Assembly: GCA_035578175.1 (NCBI GenBank)
Contig: JAQMRL010000003.1
Coordinates: 100,800,969 to 100,864,968, forward strand
Reading direction: 5' to 3'
DNA from: Catonia carolina
Lineage: Eukaryota; Arthropoda; Insecta; Hemiptera; Achilidae
DNA: 64,000 nt
Shown: positions 23,953 to 35,640 of the stretch, piece by piece
Numbering within the stretch: the first letter of the stretch is position 1
Layout: the number at the start of each line of letters is the position of its first letter
Translations under genes and position numbers: made by a program
The notes under the pieces: generated by a model
What the model was told of the DNA's origin: nothing
The model's database searches: none
What the model saw: the letters and a program-made list of their open reading frames with translations, nothing else

Positions 23953-24720
23953 CAGAAACTACAAGAGTTAGCAACAAACGGTTTTCGGATTCGTAATCTA
24001 CAATTAAAGTTAGTGGGCCAAATTGGGTTTGAAGTTTCCAAAACCGGAAGTCAAGAAACCCAAAGTCAGAAACTACAAGAGATAGTAACGAACTGTTTTC
24101 GGATTCGTAATCTACAAATAAAGTTGTTGTTTATGTCAACAGCCGAAAAGCTGGTTTGAACCTCTAGAGGTTTTACTAAGTAAAAACGAGGAGTGAGGTT
24201 ATTATTGCCTTCCTCACTGAGTTAAAAGTGTAAGCTAATCAGCTTGCCAGGCCCTGCGAAAAGCATCCACTTTCCACCCTGCAAATGATACCTTCATTTC
24301 ATTCACCGTAGGATCTGACAGTATAGTGAAATTCATTACTCTCAGAGGAGATAATTCTCACTAGTATCTTTTATACCTCTACCTCTTCTGTTCTTAAATA
24401 GTTCAGTCACATAATTGGCTGACTATGTGATAAGAAACTGAACTATTTTTTGTATCCCTGGCCAACAGATCGAGTGCAATTAAATAACACTCCACCTTCC
24501 CGTTATAGACAAAATAAAGTTAGTGGGCCTTAATCCGGTTTGAAATACCGGTTTTGACCCAAAACCGGAAGTAAAGAAATCAAATTCAGAAACTACTAGA
24601 GTAGCAACAAACGGTTTTCGGATTCGTAATCTACTCAAAAAGTTATTGGAACTTAATTGGATGTGAAGTTCCGATTTTGACCAGAAGTGGCTCAAAACTG
24701 GAAGTCAAGAAATGAAAGTC
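23953..24720. repeat. Tandem ~115-bp array (Q repeat) split by family B
   Basis: Three units start at 23953, 24067 and 24587 with 'cagaaactac.agag'. Each holds 'aacggttttcggattcgtaa' and, except where cut, 'agttagtgggcc' and accggaagt. After subtracting the B insertion the spacing is about 115-125 bp. The downstream flank to about 24860 is shared, inverted, with 58115-58545. Confidence 0.8.
24126..24511 (-). mobile_element. Family B repeat, full length, with TSD
   Basis: Flanked by aaataaagtt (24116-24125 and 24512-24521) inside unit 2 of the Q array, so both ends are defined and the length is 386 bp. Read on minus: head gtctataacgggaaggtgga, B-box-like ggttcaaaccagc, tail gacataaacaac. Confidence 0.93.
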
Positions 24721-25089
24721 GCAATTTTGAAATAAAAATGTCATTCGATTCTCTTAAAGAGTAGACACAGAAATCACTAATGGTTTTTGCCATTATGTCA
24801 AAGGCCTTTTTAAAAATGGCCACCAGCCGTGAGACGCGTCGTCTCATGAAAGAGATTTATAACATATATTTTCTTTTTTGTTTTATTATGAAGAAATTTG
24901 GTTCCAAGAAACAAATTATCTAAAATATTGAGTGATTGATTTGGAGGTAGAAAAAAACTTTTGGTATACCATTGACTGCTGAAAAATTGACACTAATATT
25001 TCTAAAATTGATCAATAAAAAGTTTTTTCCGAACTGAAATTCCTTATTTTGCTTTTGCAATGGTTAAGTTAGGCTTCAAACCTGTTGTT

Positions 25090-25486
25090 AAGGTCAGCGG
25101 CCAAAAGGCTGGTTTGGACCTCTAGAGGTTTTACTAAGTAAAAACGAGGAGTGATATGGTTTACTATTGCTTTCCTCACCGAGTTGAAAGTGTATGCTTA
25201 TCAGCATGCCAGGCCATCCGAAAAGTACCCAATTTCCACCCTGCAAATAACACCTTCACTTCATTCACCACAGAGTCTGGCTGCATAATGAAATTCATTA
25301 CTCTCAGAGGAGATAATTCTGAATAGTGTCATTTTTTACATCTCTTCCTTTTCTGTTCTTAAATAGTTCAGTCATATAATTGACTGACTATGTGATAAGA
25401 AACAAAACTATTTTTGTAGCCCTGGAATCAACAGATCGAGTGCAATTAATTTAACACTCAACCTGCCCATTATGGGTAAACTTCAA
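25090..25486 (-). mobile_element. Family B repeat, near full length
   Basis: Contains 'gtcagcggccaaaaggctgg' to 'aacctgcccattatgggta', in register with 24126-24511. Confidence 0.88.
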
Positions 25487-26754
25487 ACCTATTTATAGAA
25501 ATTTAAATTTCATATGATTAATTCACTAAGTGAAAAATTTAAGTACTTTACTCTGATTTAATGTAGAAACTATTTATCGGTGTTTTCCCAAAATGTTCAC
25601 TATGTAACAAAACACGTTTTAAAAGTTTGCTACGCATTTACATTTAACAGATCTAAACGGAACAGGTTTTTGTATAACTAAACAGAAAAAATTTTAGAGG
25701 TATAACCATTAAATTTTAAGAGAACGGTGTAAATAAAGTAAGATTGTTGTAAATTTTATGAAAGTTTAAATAATAGATTAAAGAAGAATTTCTCGCAGAA
25801 ATTTAACGGTTCATAACTTACAATCTTTACAATGAAATTCATTAATCGATATATTAGTTAACAGTTCAAGTCGTATTATATTTCACGATTTCTATTTATT
25901 TTTAGTACACTGTATTGTTTGCACATTTTAAACTAAATAATGAAACTTTTAATTATCGTTTAATATTTCTTAAAAGACGATTTAATCAAAATCTGAAAAG
26001 GTTTTGTTGAACTTGAAGTTCAGTAGGTAAAGAAGTTCTCTTGATATTCCGCTCATTGTTTAACTTATTACAAAACGCGCCAACTTTTTGGAAAGCTTTT
26101 AATTTTTATTATTATTTTTATTTATTATAATTACAATACTAAAAAGTTTTCTTTATAATAATTTTTTTATACCTCTTATTAATAAAGATTATAACAATTA
26201 CATATTGTAAAGGTTTTTTTATTGTGTTTTCAATTTTTATTCCTTGTTAAAGGAATACTGTCAAGTAAAATTTAATAGTTTAAAATTAAATTTATGAAGT
26301 TTAATAACGTTTTTATCAAAAGGTTAGAAGATTATGATTATATTTACAGGGTGCTTCGTAATTTTTAATTTAAAAAATTAACAAAATATTAAAAATTTGT
26401 AAAGATCGGAATTTTTCTCTTTAATTTTATGTCTAGTACTGTACACAAGAGATTTAGTCATTTTTACTTTCTCTTGCCTATATGAATATATAGGAAGGAA
26501 AGTAGTGTTTTCATGTCGAGTTTACAGGTTAAGGAAATTAACACAAGTTAAGGAAATTTGCAAAATTTTATTAAAATATAAAATGCTGTAGCTCTGATTT
26601 TGTAAACTCTTTTTTGAGCCACAACTTCCAATTTTCTTCGTGAGTCTTATAATATTCTAATATTTCAGTAAACTCGAACACTTTGAACACACATCCGTTC
26701 TTAGAGAGCCAAATTTAACGGTTGTTGTATCTTTTATAGAGGTTTTGTAGGAGT
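25487..26754. other. Unassigned AT-rich DNA with a family-A end
   Basis: Holds a minus-strand family-A terminal piece at 26458-26525 ('tactttctcttgcctatatg'). Otherwise nothing recognised. Confidence 0.45.
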
Positions 26755-27470
26755 TAAAACTTTTCGTGAACTTTTATTACTATTATTTCAGTACAACTTT
26801 TTTTTTGTAACATTGTAGTATTTCTTTTGCAATCAGTTAATAAATACTCGTACAATAACTTTAAGCAAACATGAGAAAATTTTAGTAATGTCCTTAGAAT
26901 AAAAATAAAAATTAAAATCCTGGGTTCGATTCCCGGTCAGGTCTGGCATTTTTTTCATCTGTAAACGCAGATATATATACACAAAATCAAACTTGATGAA
27001 CTGTGAATCAACATATTGAAACACAAAGTTGTTGAAGTTGGAGATGACGATGACGACGATAGAGAAAGCGTTTCAGTTTGTGAGTATCTTCGCTGTTGTC
27101 AAGGAGGTTAGGTTAAAGGAGGGGCTAATGGATTCTGATGGTCTTGTAGTTTTTGTAAATGTTTCTCGCTATGTTGCTTAATTTATACCTTTATGAAAGG
27201 CAGGTTTAGGTCATTGTGTAGTATTTCATTGGTTACGTACCATAGGGCTACAGTGATTAGTCACAGGCATTTTGATTGAAAACGCTGCAGTATTTCTATA
27301 TTTGATGAACTAGCTGTACCCCATAGCTCTAAACCATACGTCCGAACTGGTTTGAGTATTACTTTGTATACGAGTACTTTATTTTCAAGGGAGAGTTGAG
27401 ACCTACTGCCTAAGAGCCAGAACAATTGACGTAATTTCAGCCCAAGTTGCCTTCGTTTCGTCCATATATG
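26755..27470 (-). pseudogene. Jockey-like LINE 3' end, interrupted by SINE fragment
   Basis: 27060-27470 on the minus strand encodes LRQLFWLLGSRSQLSLENK, VYKVILKPVRTYGLELWGTA, LQRFQSKCL-stop-LITVALWYV and LHNDLNLPFIK, the same region as 11261-11781 but from a diverged family related to 9516-9920. Stops and frameshifts make it dead. 26760-26900 is shared 3' UTR, and 26905-27005 is a tRNA-like SINE piece with B box ggttcgattcc. Confidence 0.75.
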
Positions 27471-27734
27471 ACTTCTTCACGTGAGTCAAGTGAGTCATGA
27501 ATCGTCAGTACAACTTAACTGCAAAAAGTTATTACGCAGCTACGGTACAACATAATCGCATACTGTACAGTAGTTTGCCTGTTTTGATTTTAAACCCTAC
27601 AGGACAAAAACTGTTTGAATGAAACAAATTAGTCCACTAGACAGAACAGGAAAAATTTAAAACATCCTACACGACTCAAAATTTACTATTTCTGATTTAC
27701 ATAAGTTTGTTTCTAAGATGAATAAGCTGTTGTA

Positions 27735-28131
27735 TTGCCCAAAACAGGCAGGTAGAGTGTTAAATTATCTGTACTCGATCTGTTAGTTCCAGGGCTACAA
27801 AAAATAGTTGTGTTTCTTATCATATGGTCATCAGCCAATTATATGACGAAGCATTTAAGTACAGAACAGATAGTGATGTAAAAAACACTAGACATAGTTA
27901 TTGCCTCTGAGAGTAATGAATTTCATTATACAGCCAGATCCTGTGGTGAATAAATGAAGGTGTCATTCGCAGGGTGGAAAGTAGATTTTTTTCAGAGGGC
28001 CTGGCATACTGATACGCATACTCCTTCAACTCGGTGAAAAAGACAATGGTAAACCACCTCACTTCTCGTTTTAAATAGTAAAACCTCTAGACGTTTAAAC
28101 CAGTTTTTTCGCTGATTACCTAAACAACAAC
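27735..28131 (+). mobile_element. Family B repeat, full length, with TSD
   Basis: Flanked by the 11-bp duplication aagctgttgta (27724-27734 and 28132-28142). Head ttgcccaaaacaggcaggt, body as in other copies, tail ctaaacaacaac. This copy fixes the element length at 397 bp. Confidence 0.93.
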
Positions 28132-28224
28132 AAGCTGTTGTAAGTTAGGTACGGGTGAAATTTTGTTGTTAGTAGTACTGTTTTAGAGTGGTCTGATACG
28201 ACATATAATTAATAAAAGCTACAA

Positions 28225-28335
28225 TAGACTGCCTTCGTGGTGTAATGGTAGCTTGATTGACTATAAAAGTGCTAAGTGTGATTCGTAGCTAGATTCTTGA
28301 AATTTCAACATGTTAAAATCTACTGTTACTATTCC
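28225..28335 (+). mobile_element. SINE4-like tRNA-derived fragment
   Basis: 'ccttcgtggtgtaatggtag' resembles a tRNA start with A box. It is followed by a weak B box (tgattcgtagc) and by 'aacatgttaaaatctactgt', which is shared with the fragment at 35498-35640. Confidence 0.55.
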
Positions 28336-29916
28336 ATAACCAGCTGTAGTTGTTAACAACTTTCTTGTTTTATCAAAGTAAAAATTTATTAATTTTTCAT
28401 ACTTACTTGTAGTTGTGTCTCAAAATATTTTGTTTTATTTAAACCTGTCATCTCTCTTCTTTTCATCCATTTGCTTTTACTGGATATTGATGACTGACAT
28501 GAAAATTTTAAGCTTGTCAACAGTATAAAATATATCAATGTTTGTTGTGTTAAATCATACCATTAAATACCACTGTCAATCAATCCTTCTGCGACCTGGT
28601 CCCGTCAAACCTCCCTTTCTAATCAAGAGTGTGGGTTGAACGAAAAACTTAAAATACATTTGTTTGGATTGTACGTTGAAAGTATTTAAAATTTAAGTAC
28701 GGAGCTTAGCCAAGTCAAATTAATGTATTGTAAAAACACTTTGGTTTCGAACACATACGAGACTTTACTAATCTTACAATCTCCCGTTTGTTTAATTGAG
28801 AGAGAAATTATTGCAGTTATAAAATATATTTTTTACCTTTGTTTTAACAGATTTTTACGTGTCGATACCAATAAAGCCCTAAATGTAAATTTTCGAGGAT
28901 CTCCGTCGGTGTGTATATTCAGTATATTATACCGTTCATAATGTTTCCTCTGGGGGATGAAGCGGAGGAACAAATCATTTCCATATTACCATTATAGTAT
29001 ATAAGGTTGCTGTAGTAACCATTTGTAGAACTCGTGCATTTTGCTGAGAGCCGCGGAACAGACATGCGCACTAGCAGCCGAACGTTCCGTTCCTCGTCTT
29101 TCCCATCACGTACAGTATTGTAGGCATACGTAAATAACCTGTGCTGAATCATTCACAACATCATTATTTACAGAACCCCTTAATTGTTTCCAAAGTCGAC
29201 TGACTGACACCTAAAATCCCATTTCAGTAATAGCGTCTGTTTTTTAAACTATATTTTTATTTACCCGTGGTGGCTTACTAAAGCATGTATCCTTAATGCA
29301 CAATTTTAAACTGTAATTGGTTTAACGTTTGCAATACTTTTCTTTGGGTGTGATATTTTCGTCGAATAGTGTATTTTGTTTGTTTATATTCATATTTGCG
29401 AAATAATATACATTAGTTACTAAAAATGTGTATAATTATTACAATATTATGTTATGTACTTCAGGTACAATAATACAAAAATGTAACTTATATTTAGAAT
29501 ATGAATTATAAAAATAGTACTAGTTCCACGTAACCAACAAATCCAAGTAACTCATGGATCTACTGTACTGCATACAGCGGTGTGACTCGCAATGTTTGTC
29601 TCACGGCTCTCAGAAAAATGCGTAAGCTATACTAGTTTATTACGGAAAAATGTATAATCTGTCGTTCTGCTAGTACATTACCGTGATCTGTTTGACCATA
29701 TAAGTCTCGTTAGAAGATACTTTTATCTGGTGTAGTACGTATCTATACTAACATTATCAAGACAAAGCGTGTTTGTGCAGACTAATTTCTAAAACTACTG
29801 AACGGATTTTCATGAAATTTTAACAGCATATTCGTATTTATATTCACAGCAACATTTTATTTTTAAATTTTCAAAAATGATCTCTAAGGGCCCTAATGAA
29901 GATTCTCATAAATCAT
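28336..29916. other. No gene recognised; GC-richer patch with TATA-like motif
   Basis: 29020-29110 is noticeably GC-richer than its surroundings and is preceded by TATATAAG at 28998-29005. The stretch 29027-29055 (tttgctgagagccgcgg) has an imperfect inverted partner at 29597-29632, so a decayed DNA transposon is as likely as a promoter. 29755-29880 has the 'ctactgaacggattttcatg' word that I associate with dispersed insect repeats. Confidence 0.35.
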
Positions 29917-29929
29917 AAATGTGTGTGTG

Positions 29930-30028
<99 letters not shown>
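29917..30028. repeat. (TG)n microsatellite, ~112 bp
   Basis: About 55 units with two TGCG interruptions. It is not inside a family-A copy. Confidence 0.95.
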
Positions 30029-31724
30029 ATGTGAGTACGTATTGCTGTTGAAGTTCAATTATTAAATAAAATTATTGCAACAATCAGCTGTATATGAAAA
30101 TAAAATGTTGCGTAAGGAATTTATGTAGGTATTTAAAATAAGACTGAATTTTCTTCCAAAAAAAACAGATTTTTAAGGAAATAATTTTAGATGATAAAAC
30201 AAATTGTCAAAATTTAAAAAAATAAGTCATTAAATTTTTTTCATTATTTCCAATATTCTTTTGAACAATAAAAATTTTTTACCGCTGATAGATTCGATCC
30301 ACCTATCTTTACACCTCCGGACCAGACAGTTACCATTACTCCAAACATAAAAATGCGAAAAGCTGATAAAATTTACAATACTTAAATGGAAAACGGTTAC
30401 AAATTTATGTATTTCTGTAAATAAGCTAAAATTCAGCTTAAAATGTATCAAAATTGATGTTTTTTTAAAAGTCAAAAACATTTTTTAATGATTCCTGACT
30501 ATAACAAGTCCTTCATTATTCGTGGGAAGAAATTATTAACAAACTAATGAATATCAATGCTATTTCTCTATGGTTCAAATTCCGTTGGACACCAGGTATG
30601 GTGTATTAATTTACCTAGAACAATAGTTACATTATTTATCGTAGTCTTACTTGAAAGTATGCTTCCCTTGTTATATCCTTTTAAAAGGATTGTTTCATAC
30701 CTTATCAAAAAAACTCAAGCTTGCTCTAAAGCGGGTCTTATGATTTTTATAAAAGAAATTCTGATTAACAATTTTTCGGGGAAAATTTAGCTCATTGCGA
30801 TGTTTTATCATTTTAATTTAAGATCCGATTCCCGATTTTATGGAGTATGAAATAAAATAATTTTAAATATAATAATTATATAATTAATAATAGTAGATAT
30901 TACCTAAAATTCGTCGAAGAGTTATCCGTTTTATTCATTCAAATATTTATCGTGTACGGATTTGTGGGGCACCCGGTATAAAAATTGAATGGTTATCAAA
31001 TGAAAAGGGTGAACTGTTGTTCTCTGCGCTGTTGTAGAATGATAAAATGGATGTTGGTAAGAAAAGAAGACCGGTCGTCGAATCATATTTCATATAGATT
31101 TAATAATAGGCCGGATTATGTCGTTCAGTATGGAGGATAAAAATACAATAAAAATAACGGTAGTATCTTTGTTAACAGTATTGCTTTTCATAAACTATAT
31201 TAGTTGTTACGGTGACATTAAGGAAAGTACAGTAAATGTTTGTTGGAAACAAGGAGAGGAAAAATTCTCATAACAGTAAAAGAAAGACAGATATAGGGAT
31301 GTTCAGAGGGCAGGAGGAGATATTGTGAAAAGATTTAAGATGTTTATCCGACCCATTGTCATGGGTAAGACTTAACCTTCCTTAAGATATACCTCACCAA
31401 ACAATACTGAAAGTATAATATCTTCCTCGTAACCGGCCGACAATAACAGCTCTAACTCTTGAATTCGCACCTTCCGCTTTTCAAGTTGACGACCTCCTCT
31501 TATTTCAATTGGCTGTTAGCCTTGAAAGGCTCTGAAATAATATTTTGACTTACTTTAATCTTCTGTGTATGCTGTAATTTTTATATTAACTAAATTAATT
31601 AACATTTAATTTGTAAATGAAACATCTTTTCTCCAGAAAAAACAGTCAACTAAATGTGTAATAATTTTTGTCCACATTCATGAGATTTCCATAAAATCTT
31701 CAAACATTATTTAACAGAACAGAT
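30029..31724. other. 1.7 kb without recognisable gene
   Basis: 30285-30350 read on minus resembles a tRNA-like SINE head ('ttggagtaatggtaactgtc' to a ggatcgaatc B box). The 77- and 83-codon frames here match nothing I know. Confidence 0.4.
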
Positions 31725-32120
31725 AGATTCTTTCTCTTCGGCATAGATCAATTGGCCTGTTCCGGTTTTAAATTTTTTTTATTTTCCATTAGAAACCCAT
31801 AATCAACGTAAGCTCCTCCCTTGTAGAGGTCTTCCAAAGCTTTTTCTTTCCTGAACCCTGTATCCCAGAACCTTTTTTGGAATCCTATCTCCCGTCATTC
31901 CTTGAAGGTGCTTCAACTCTTATATCGTACTTTCGAATTTGTCCTTCCTCGTACATCCCTTGAACCTACGTGGGAAACTCTTTTCCGCAGCTTCCAATGT
32001 CTGTTTTCTTCTACCAGTATGAGCCCAAGTTTTGCTGCCGTACAAACAAAAATCTAAGCTGCAATTACCTCATCAGTGTACCTGTATGTTTGTGAGCCCA
32101 GTTTCTCACAACAGACATAA
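31725..32120 (-). pseudogene. RTE/CR1-like LINE C-terminal fragment
   Basis: The minus strand reads CLYGSKTWAHTGRRKQTLEA, AEKSFPRRFKGCTRKD, ELKHLQGMTGDRIPKKVLGY and SFGRPLQGR. The order (YGxxTW, AEkxFlRr, GRP) fits the ORF2 tail of RTE/CR1-type LINEs. Stops and frameshifts are present. Confidence 0.65.
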
Positions 32121-32289
32121 TCTATGGAAACAGAATAATAGTTATGGAAACGAATTTTTCTATGAAAAACATTTAGGAACCGTGCTAGAATTGGAAATAT
32201 TTGAGAAGAACTAGGATTAATGTCAACATTCGATTCAATTGAGTGAAATACACGGGGATGGTTTTAACACAATTAGAAGAGACACTAAG

Positions 32290-32525
32290 AATCTTCTTCT
32301 TCTTTAGGTTCCTGTCCATTCCGGTTGTTGGCCACCGTATTAACAATCTGAACCTTATCCACTGCTGCTCAAAACAGCTGTGTCGTCGTTTTCGATTTCC
32401 ACATTTTCAGAGTTTTTTAACCAGGAAATACGTTTTCTCCCCACGCTACGTTGTCCAGCATTCCTTGTAGTATAGATTGCAGTAATCGATACCTTCTCTT
32501 GTTGCGCATTATATGTCCCACACTA
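32290..32525 (-). pseudogene. LINE ORF2 tail fragment
   Basis: Minus-strand frames give 'HIMRNKRYRLLQSILQGM', a decayed form of the GHIMRGxRYxxLxxILxG block found near the C-terminus of insect LINE ORF2. Too decayed for a clade. Confidence 0.5.
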
Positions 32526-32569
32526 AAAGTAAATCAAGATAAAATATCTGATGTCTCTATTTTGGTTCC

Positions 32570-33090
32570 GAAAGAATGAAGACATCTGAGAAGCTAGGGG
32601 TTGCACTGTGGAGCCCAGAGAGAGTCGGGGCAGCGATGCTGCGGTATGAGGAGAGCTGGAAGTTGGTCGCTTAGTTTGCAGAGAGGGTGATCGGAAGACT
32701 GCAGAAACAGGAGACATCTGGAGATCAGCGGGATCGCCCTCTCCCACCGTAAATCAATCCTGTCCCTTACTCATAATGTAGGCACACTTAGTTCCTGAGC
32801 TGGTGATGAAAGAGATGAATGAAAGTGAGAGAGTAAGTGTTGCTCAGTGACAGCGAGAGGGGAGTTAGGCTACAGTTCCCTTCCATGGCCCTCTGACAGT
32901 GTGTAAATTTTTTAACCCGATATTTCCTTTGTAGTGTTATATTAACAGTTCCGAGGGAGGTGGAGGGTATTTTTCTGATGCCGAATCAAGTGGCCAGGCG
33001 GCGGGTTTTTGGTTGGTAAGCGGTTACGGCCTCCTTGGGGCTGGATGAGGACGCCTCAATTGAGTCCAACACTTCTTCTCCCCATCGTCA
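32570..33090 (+). pseudogene. R1/I-type LINE 3' end, second copy
   Basis: Matches 12905-13412 in inverse orientation, roughly 85-90 percent by eye. The plus strand reads LGVALWSPERVGAAMLRYEE, SWKLVA-stop-FAERVIGRL, then a stop and the 3' UTR with the 'acttccgaggg'-type words. The zinc-knuckle part present in the other copy is missing, so it is more strongly 5'-truncated. Confidence 0.75.
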
Positions 33091-33500
33091 GGAGCAAAAA
33101 AGAGTTTTTCTAGCCGTCTCGGATACAAAAAAGAAGACAAATATCTCCGAAGTTAGATCAGATGATTTGAAAGCGTGAAAGATCCAGGATAGAATAAGAA
33201 AGAATGTGTTGCAGTGCTGGAAGAAAATACGGATAAGAGCGTTGGCAATGAATTAGAAAAAAAATTTGGAAACATTACAGATGGCCCAACTCAGCAATGC
33301 AGTACTGTTTAGAAAAGAAGATGTCTTCTGCAATGAGATCGTGAACGTATTAGAAGTTTATAGATTGTCAGTTGATGATCTCTATAATATTATTACAATT
33401 GTTTTAGGATTTAAATGGAAATAATTTTCTCGTATAAAACTTTATAAAGGCACCCTTCAAAACTTTTGAATCATTACCTTCACTCTGTCATCAATGCCGT
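33091..33500. other. Unassigned DNA
   Basis: 33100-33360 read on plus has LINE-like words (RVWQCWKKIRIRAL) but no recognisable domain. Confidence 0.35.
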
Positions 33501-34239
33501 GGTAACTTCATAACACATTAGGTACAGTTTATTTGCCTACGTCATTGTTTTGGTGTCGTTATGTGACTTAACCGTCACTGACATTCCATTTAATTTTAAG
33601 GTCTGTCCTTGTAAATTTCCTTTCTAAACTTTTACTGTACATGATATGAAATATTACAATACAATGACACAGTATTTGGTGAATCAATTAAACATTTTGT
33701 AATATTTAATTTGGTATTAAATTGTTTGTTATTATATTTTCCTGTTATTATCTTTCAATTTAAAAAATATTATTTGACTTTCGGTGTTAATTCCACAGCT
33801 ATTTTTCCTGGGGGAAAATTACCCTAATCGTAAAATTAAATATTTTAAAAGTAATTGACACATCAGTTGACATATTAAAAATTTCAGTTAAAACAAAATT
33901 ATAATCATAGCTACAATGTTTGACTTTTCAAGACAATAATATGATGTATGATAATATGATGATCAATTTAAAAAAAACTATAATCTTAAAGGATGTTAAC
34001 CAATGAATTTTAAATTACTCTAGAAAATAAAAATATCTGTAGTAAGCTACAGAAAATTAATATTTTTCTGTTATTGGAATGTATAATACTTAGGAATATT
34101 TTATTCCTAAATTACAATTACAACTAAAACTTAGAAGTTATGAAATACTACGTGTATGTTTGTAGAACAGATAGTACCGGAGAGCGTATTGCTTTATACA
34201 ACCAATGTTTAATTGGAATCACTTATCTTTCCTACAGTC

Positions 34240-34330
34240 TCAAGTGACTGTTGGATATAGTATAGTGTGGAATCGAACTGCGGATCTACGTCTTTGCAGT
34301 CGCACGTTGTACCACAGAAACGACTGACTT
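34240..34330 (-). repeat. tRNA-like SINE piece
   Basis: Minus strand: 'gtttctgtggtacaacgtgc' (A-box-like) then gcagttcgattcc (B box). Spacing is tRNA-like but no acceptor stem pairs convincingly. Confidence 0.5.
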
Positions 34331-34743
34331 TTATTAAAACAAATTTTCTTGTGTTTTTTAAAGGTTTATCAATTTATAGTTAATAAAATATTCAGCGTTT
34401 GGTTTCCCTTTCGATTATTATTCCTGGAAGGAATACAAAACATTGTGTTGGTGAACTCATAATTTATAATATTATAAAAATCTTTGCGGGTCTGTTATAC
34501 AAAAGTATATATTTTTTATCTATGTAAGAACATTTCTCTTTTCTCTTGAGAACACTGTCTCAAGAATGTTTTATAAAGTAAAACATCCGCTCATCCCTTG
34601 ACACAGGATATTGTTTTATTTATTTATTTTCCCTGAAATTGAATAAGCAATCCCTTTACTGAACTTTTTATCTCTGTTATTTCATCTGTTTGCGTTAATT
34701 TATAATTATATGTTTTATAAAAAAAAAGTGTAAAACTTTAAAA

Positions 34744-34870
34744 GGTTGGATCGATGGTTCAGTTGGTAAGATGTTTGTTAGATAATTCTAACTTCCTGGT
34801 TTGTTCCGTGAACGATTTTGACATCTATTTGTCAGCTATAATGTCGGTACTAATTTTACGCTGATCAATC
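34744..34870 (+). repeat. tRNA-like SINE piece
   Basis: 'ggatcgatggttcagttggt' resembles a D-arm and A box. The B box (tggtttgttcc) is eroded, and an AT-rich tail follows. Confidence 0.45.
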
Positions 34871-35147
34871 TGTTAGTATTGATAGTACTTTAAATACATA
34901 TTAATATTTTTTTAACTGAAAACATAATAAATAATTTAATACCAAATTAAACATTACAAAATGTTTAATTGATTCACAAATTACTGTATCATTGTATTGT
35001 ATTTTTCATATCATGTACAGTAAAACTCCAGAGAGGAAATTTACAAGGACAGACTTAAAATTAAATGATGTGTCACGATGGTTGAATGTCATTACGACAC
35101 CAAAACAATGACGTAGGCAAAAAAAAACTGTACCTCATTTGTTATCC

Positions 35148-35440
35148 TTTTTTTGCTTTTAACACCTCATAAGATCACTTTAGTCCAATTTCTGGGCCAG
35201 TCCATTCTGTAATCGGTTTTTCTTATTCCCGAAGTGTGTAAGTTGTTTTATTCCTGCTTATTCCTTGTCGCCCACATCTTTTCTAGGCGCTCCGATCTTT
35301 GGCGCCTGTCCTTGTCCGAATACACCCTGTTGAATTCCTTTCTAGTTTTACGCTCAAATATTATCATATTAGTTTTAATTAGCTCGTCGTATTTTCCAGA
35401 TTTTGTAATCGGATCCTTGAAATTCACAACTCTTCCATGT
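35148..35440 (-). pseudogene. LINE ORF2 tail fragment
   Basis: Minus strand: SGKYDELIKTNMIIFERKTR, KEFNRVYSDKDRRQRSERLE, KMWATR. The YSDkdRrqRSERlkxxW block also occurs, decayed, at 40550-40960, so the two are the same LINE family. Confidence 0.6.
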
Positions 35441-35497
35441 CCTTTTATTTAACAGAGTTTAAATTTTTGTATCAACGTTTTCGTTGTAACTGTTAAT

Positions 35498-35640
35498 GTC
35501 GGCCGCAGTTTACTGATTAGCATGCTACACTACGAAGCGAAGGTCCCAGATTTGATTCCCACTGACGGAATTACGACACATTAAAATCCACCGATACTGC
35601 ACAATTACCCACTGAATCGCCAACGAACAAAAGATAAGAC
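35498..35640 (+). mobile_element. SINE4-like tRNA-derived element
   Basis: 'tcggccgcagtttactgatt' head, 'cccagatttgattcccactg' B box and 'cacattaaaatccaccgata' body, the last shared with 28225-28335. Confidence 0.6.

Larger units (their letters stand above)
33501..35147. mobile_element. Foldback element 3, ~235-bp inverted arms
   Basis: The arms 33501-33743 and 34917-35147 are reverse complements with scattered changes: ttaggtacagttt, gcctacgtcattgttttggt, gtctgtccttgtaaatttcc, actgtacatgatatgaaa, tgaatcaattaaacattttg and ttaatttggtattaaatt. The 1.2-kb spacer is AT-rich and holds two tRNA-like pieces (34240-34330 minus, 34744-34870 plus) but no transposase. Confidence 0.88.

Noticed and set aside
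28919..29152. 77-codon minus-strand frame as a gene
   Set aside because: Lies over the GC-richer patch and has no recognised domain; kept only as a weak promoter/transposon question.
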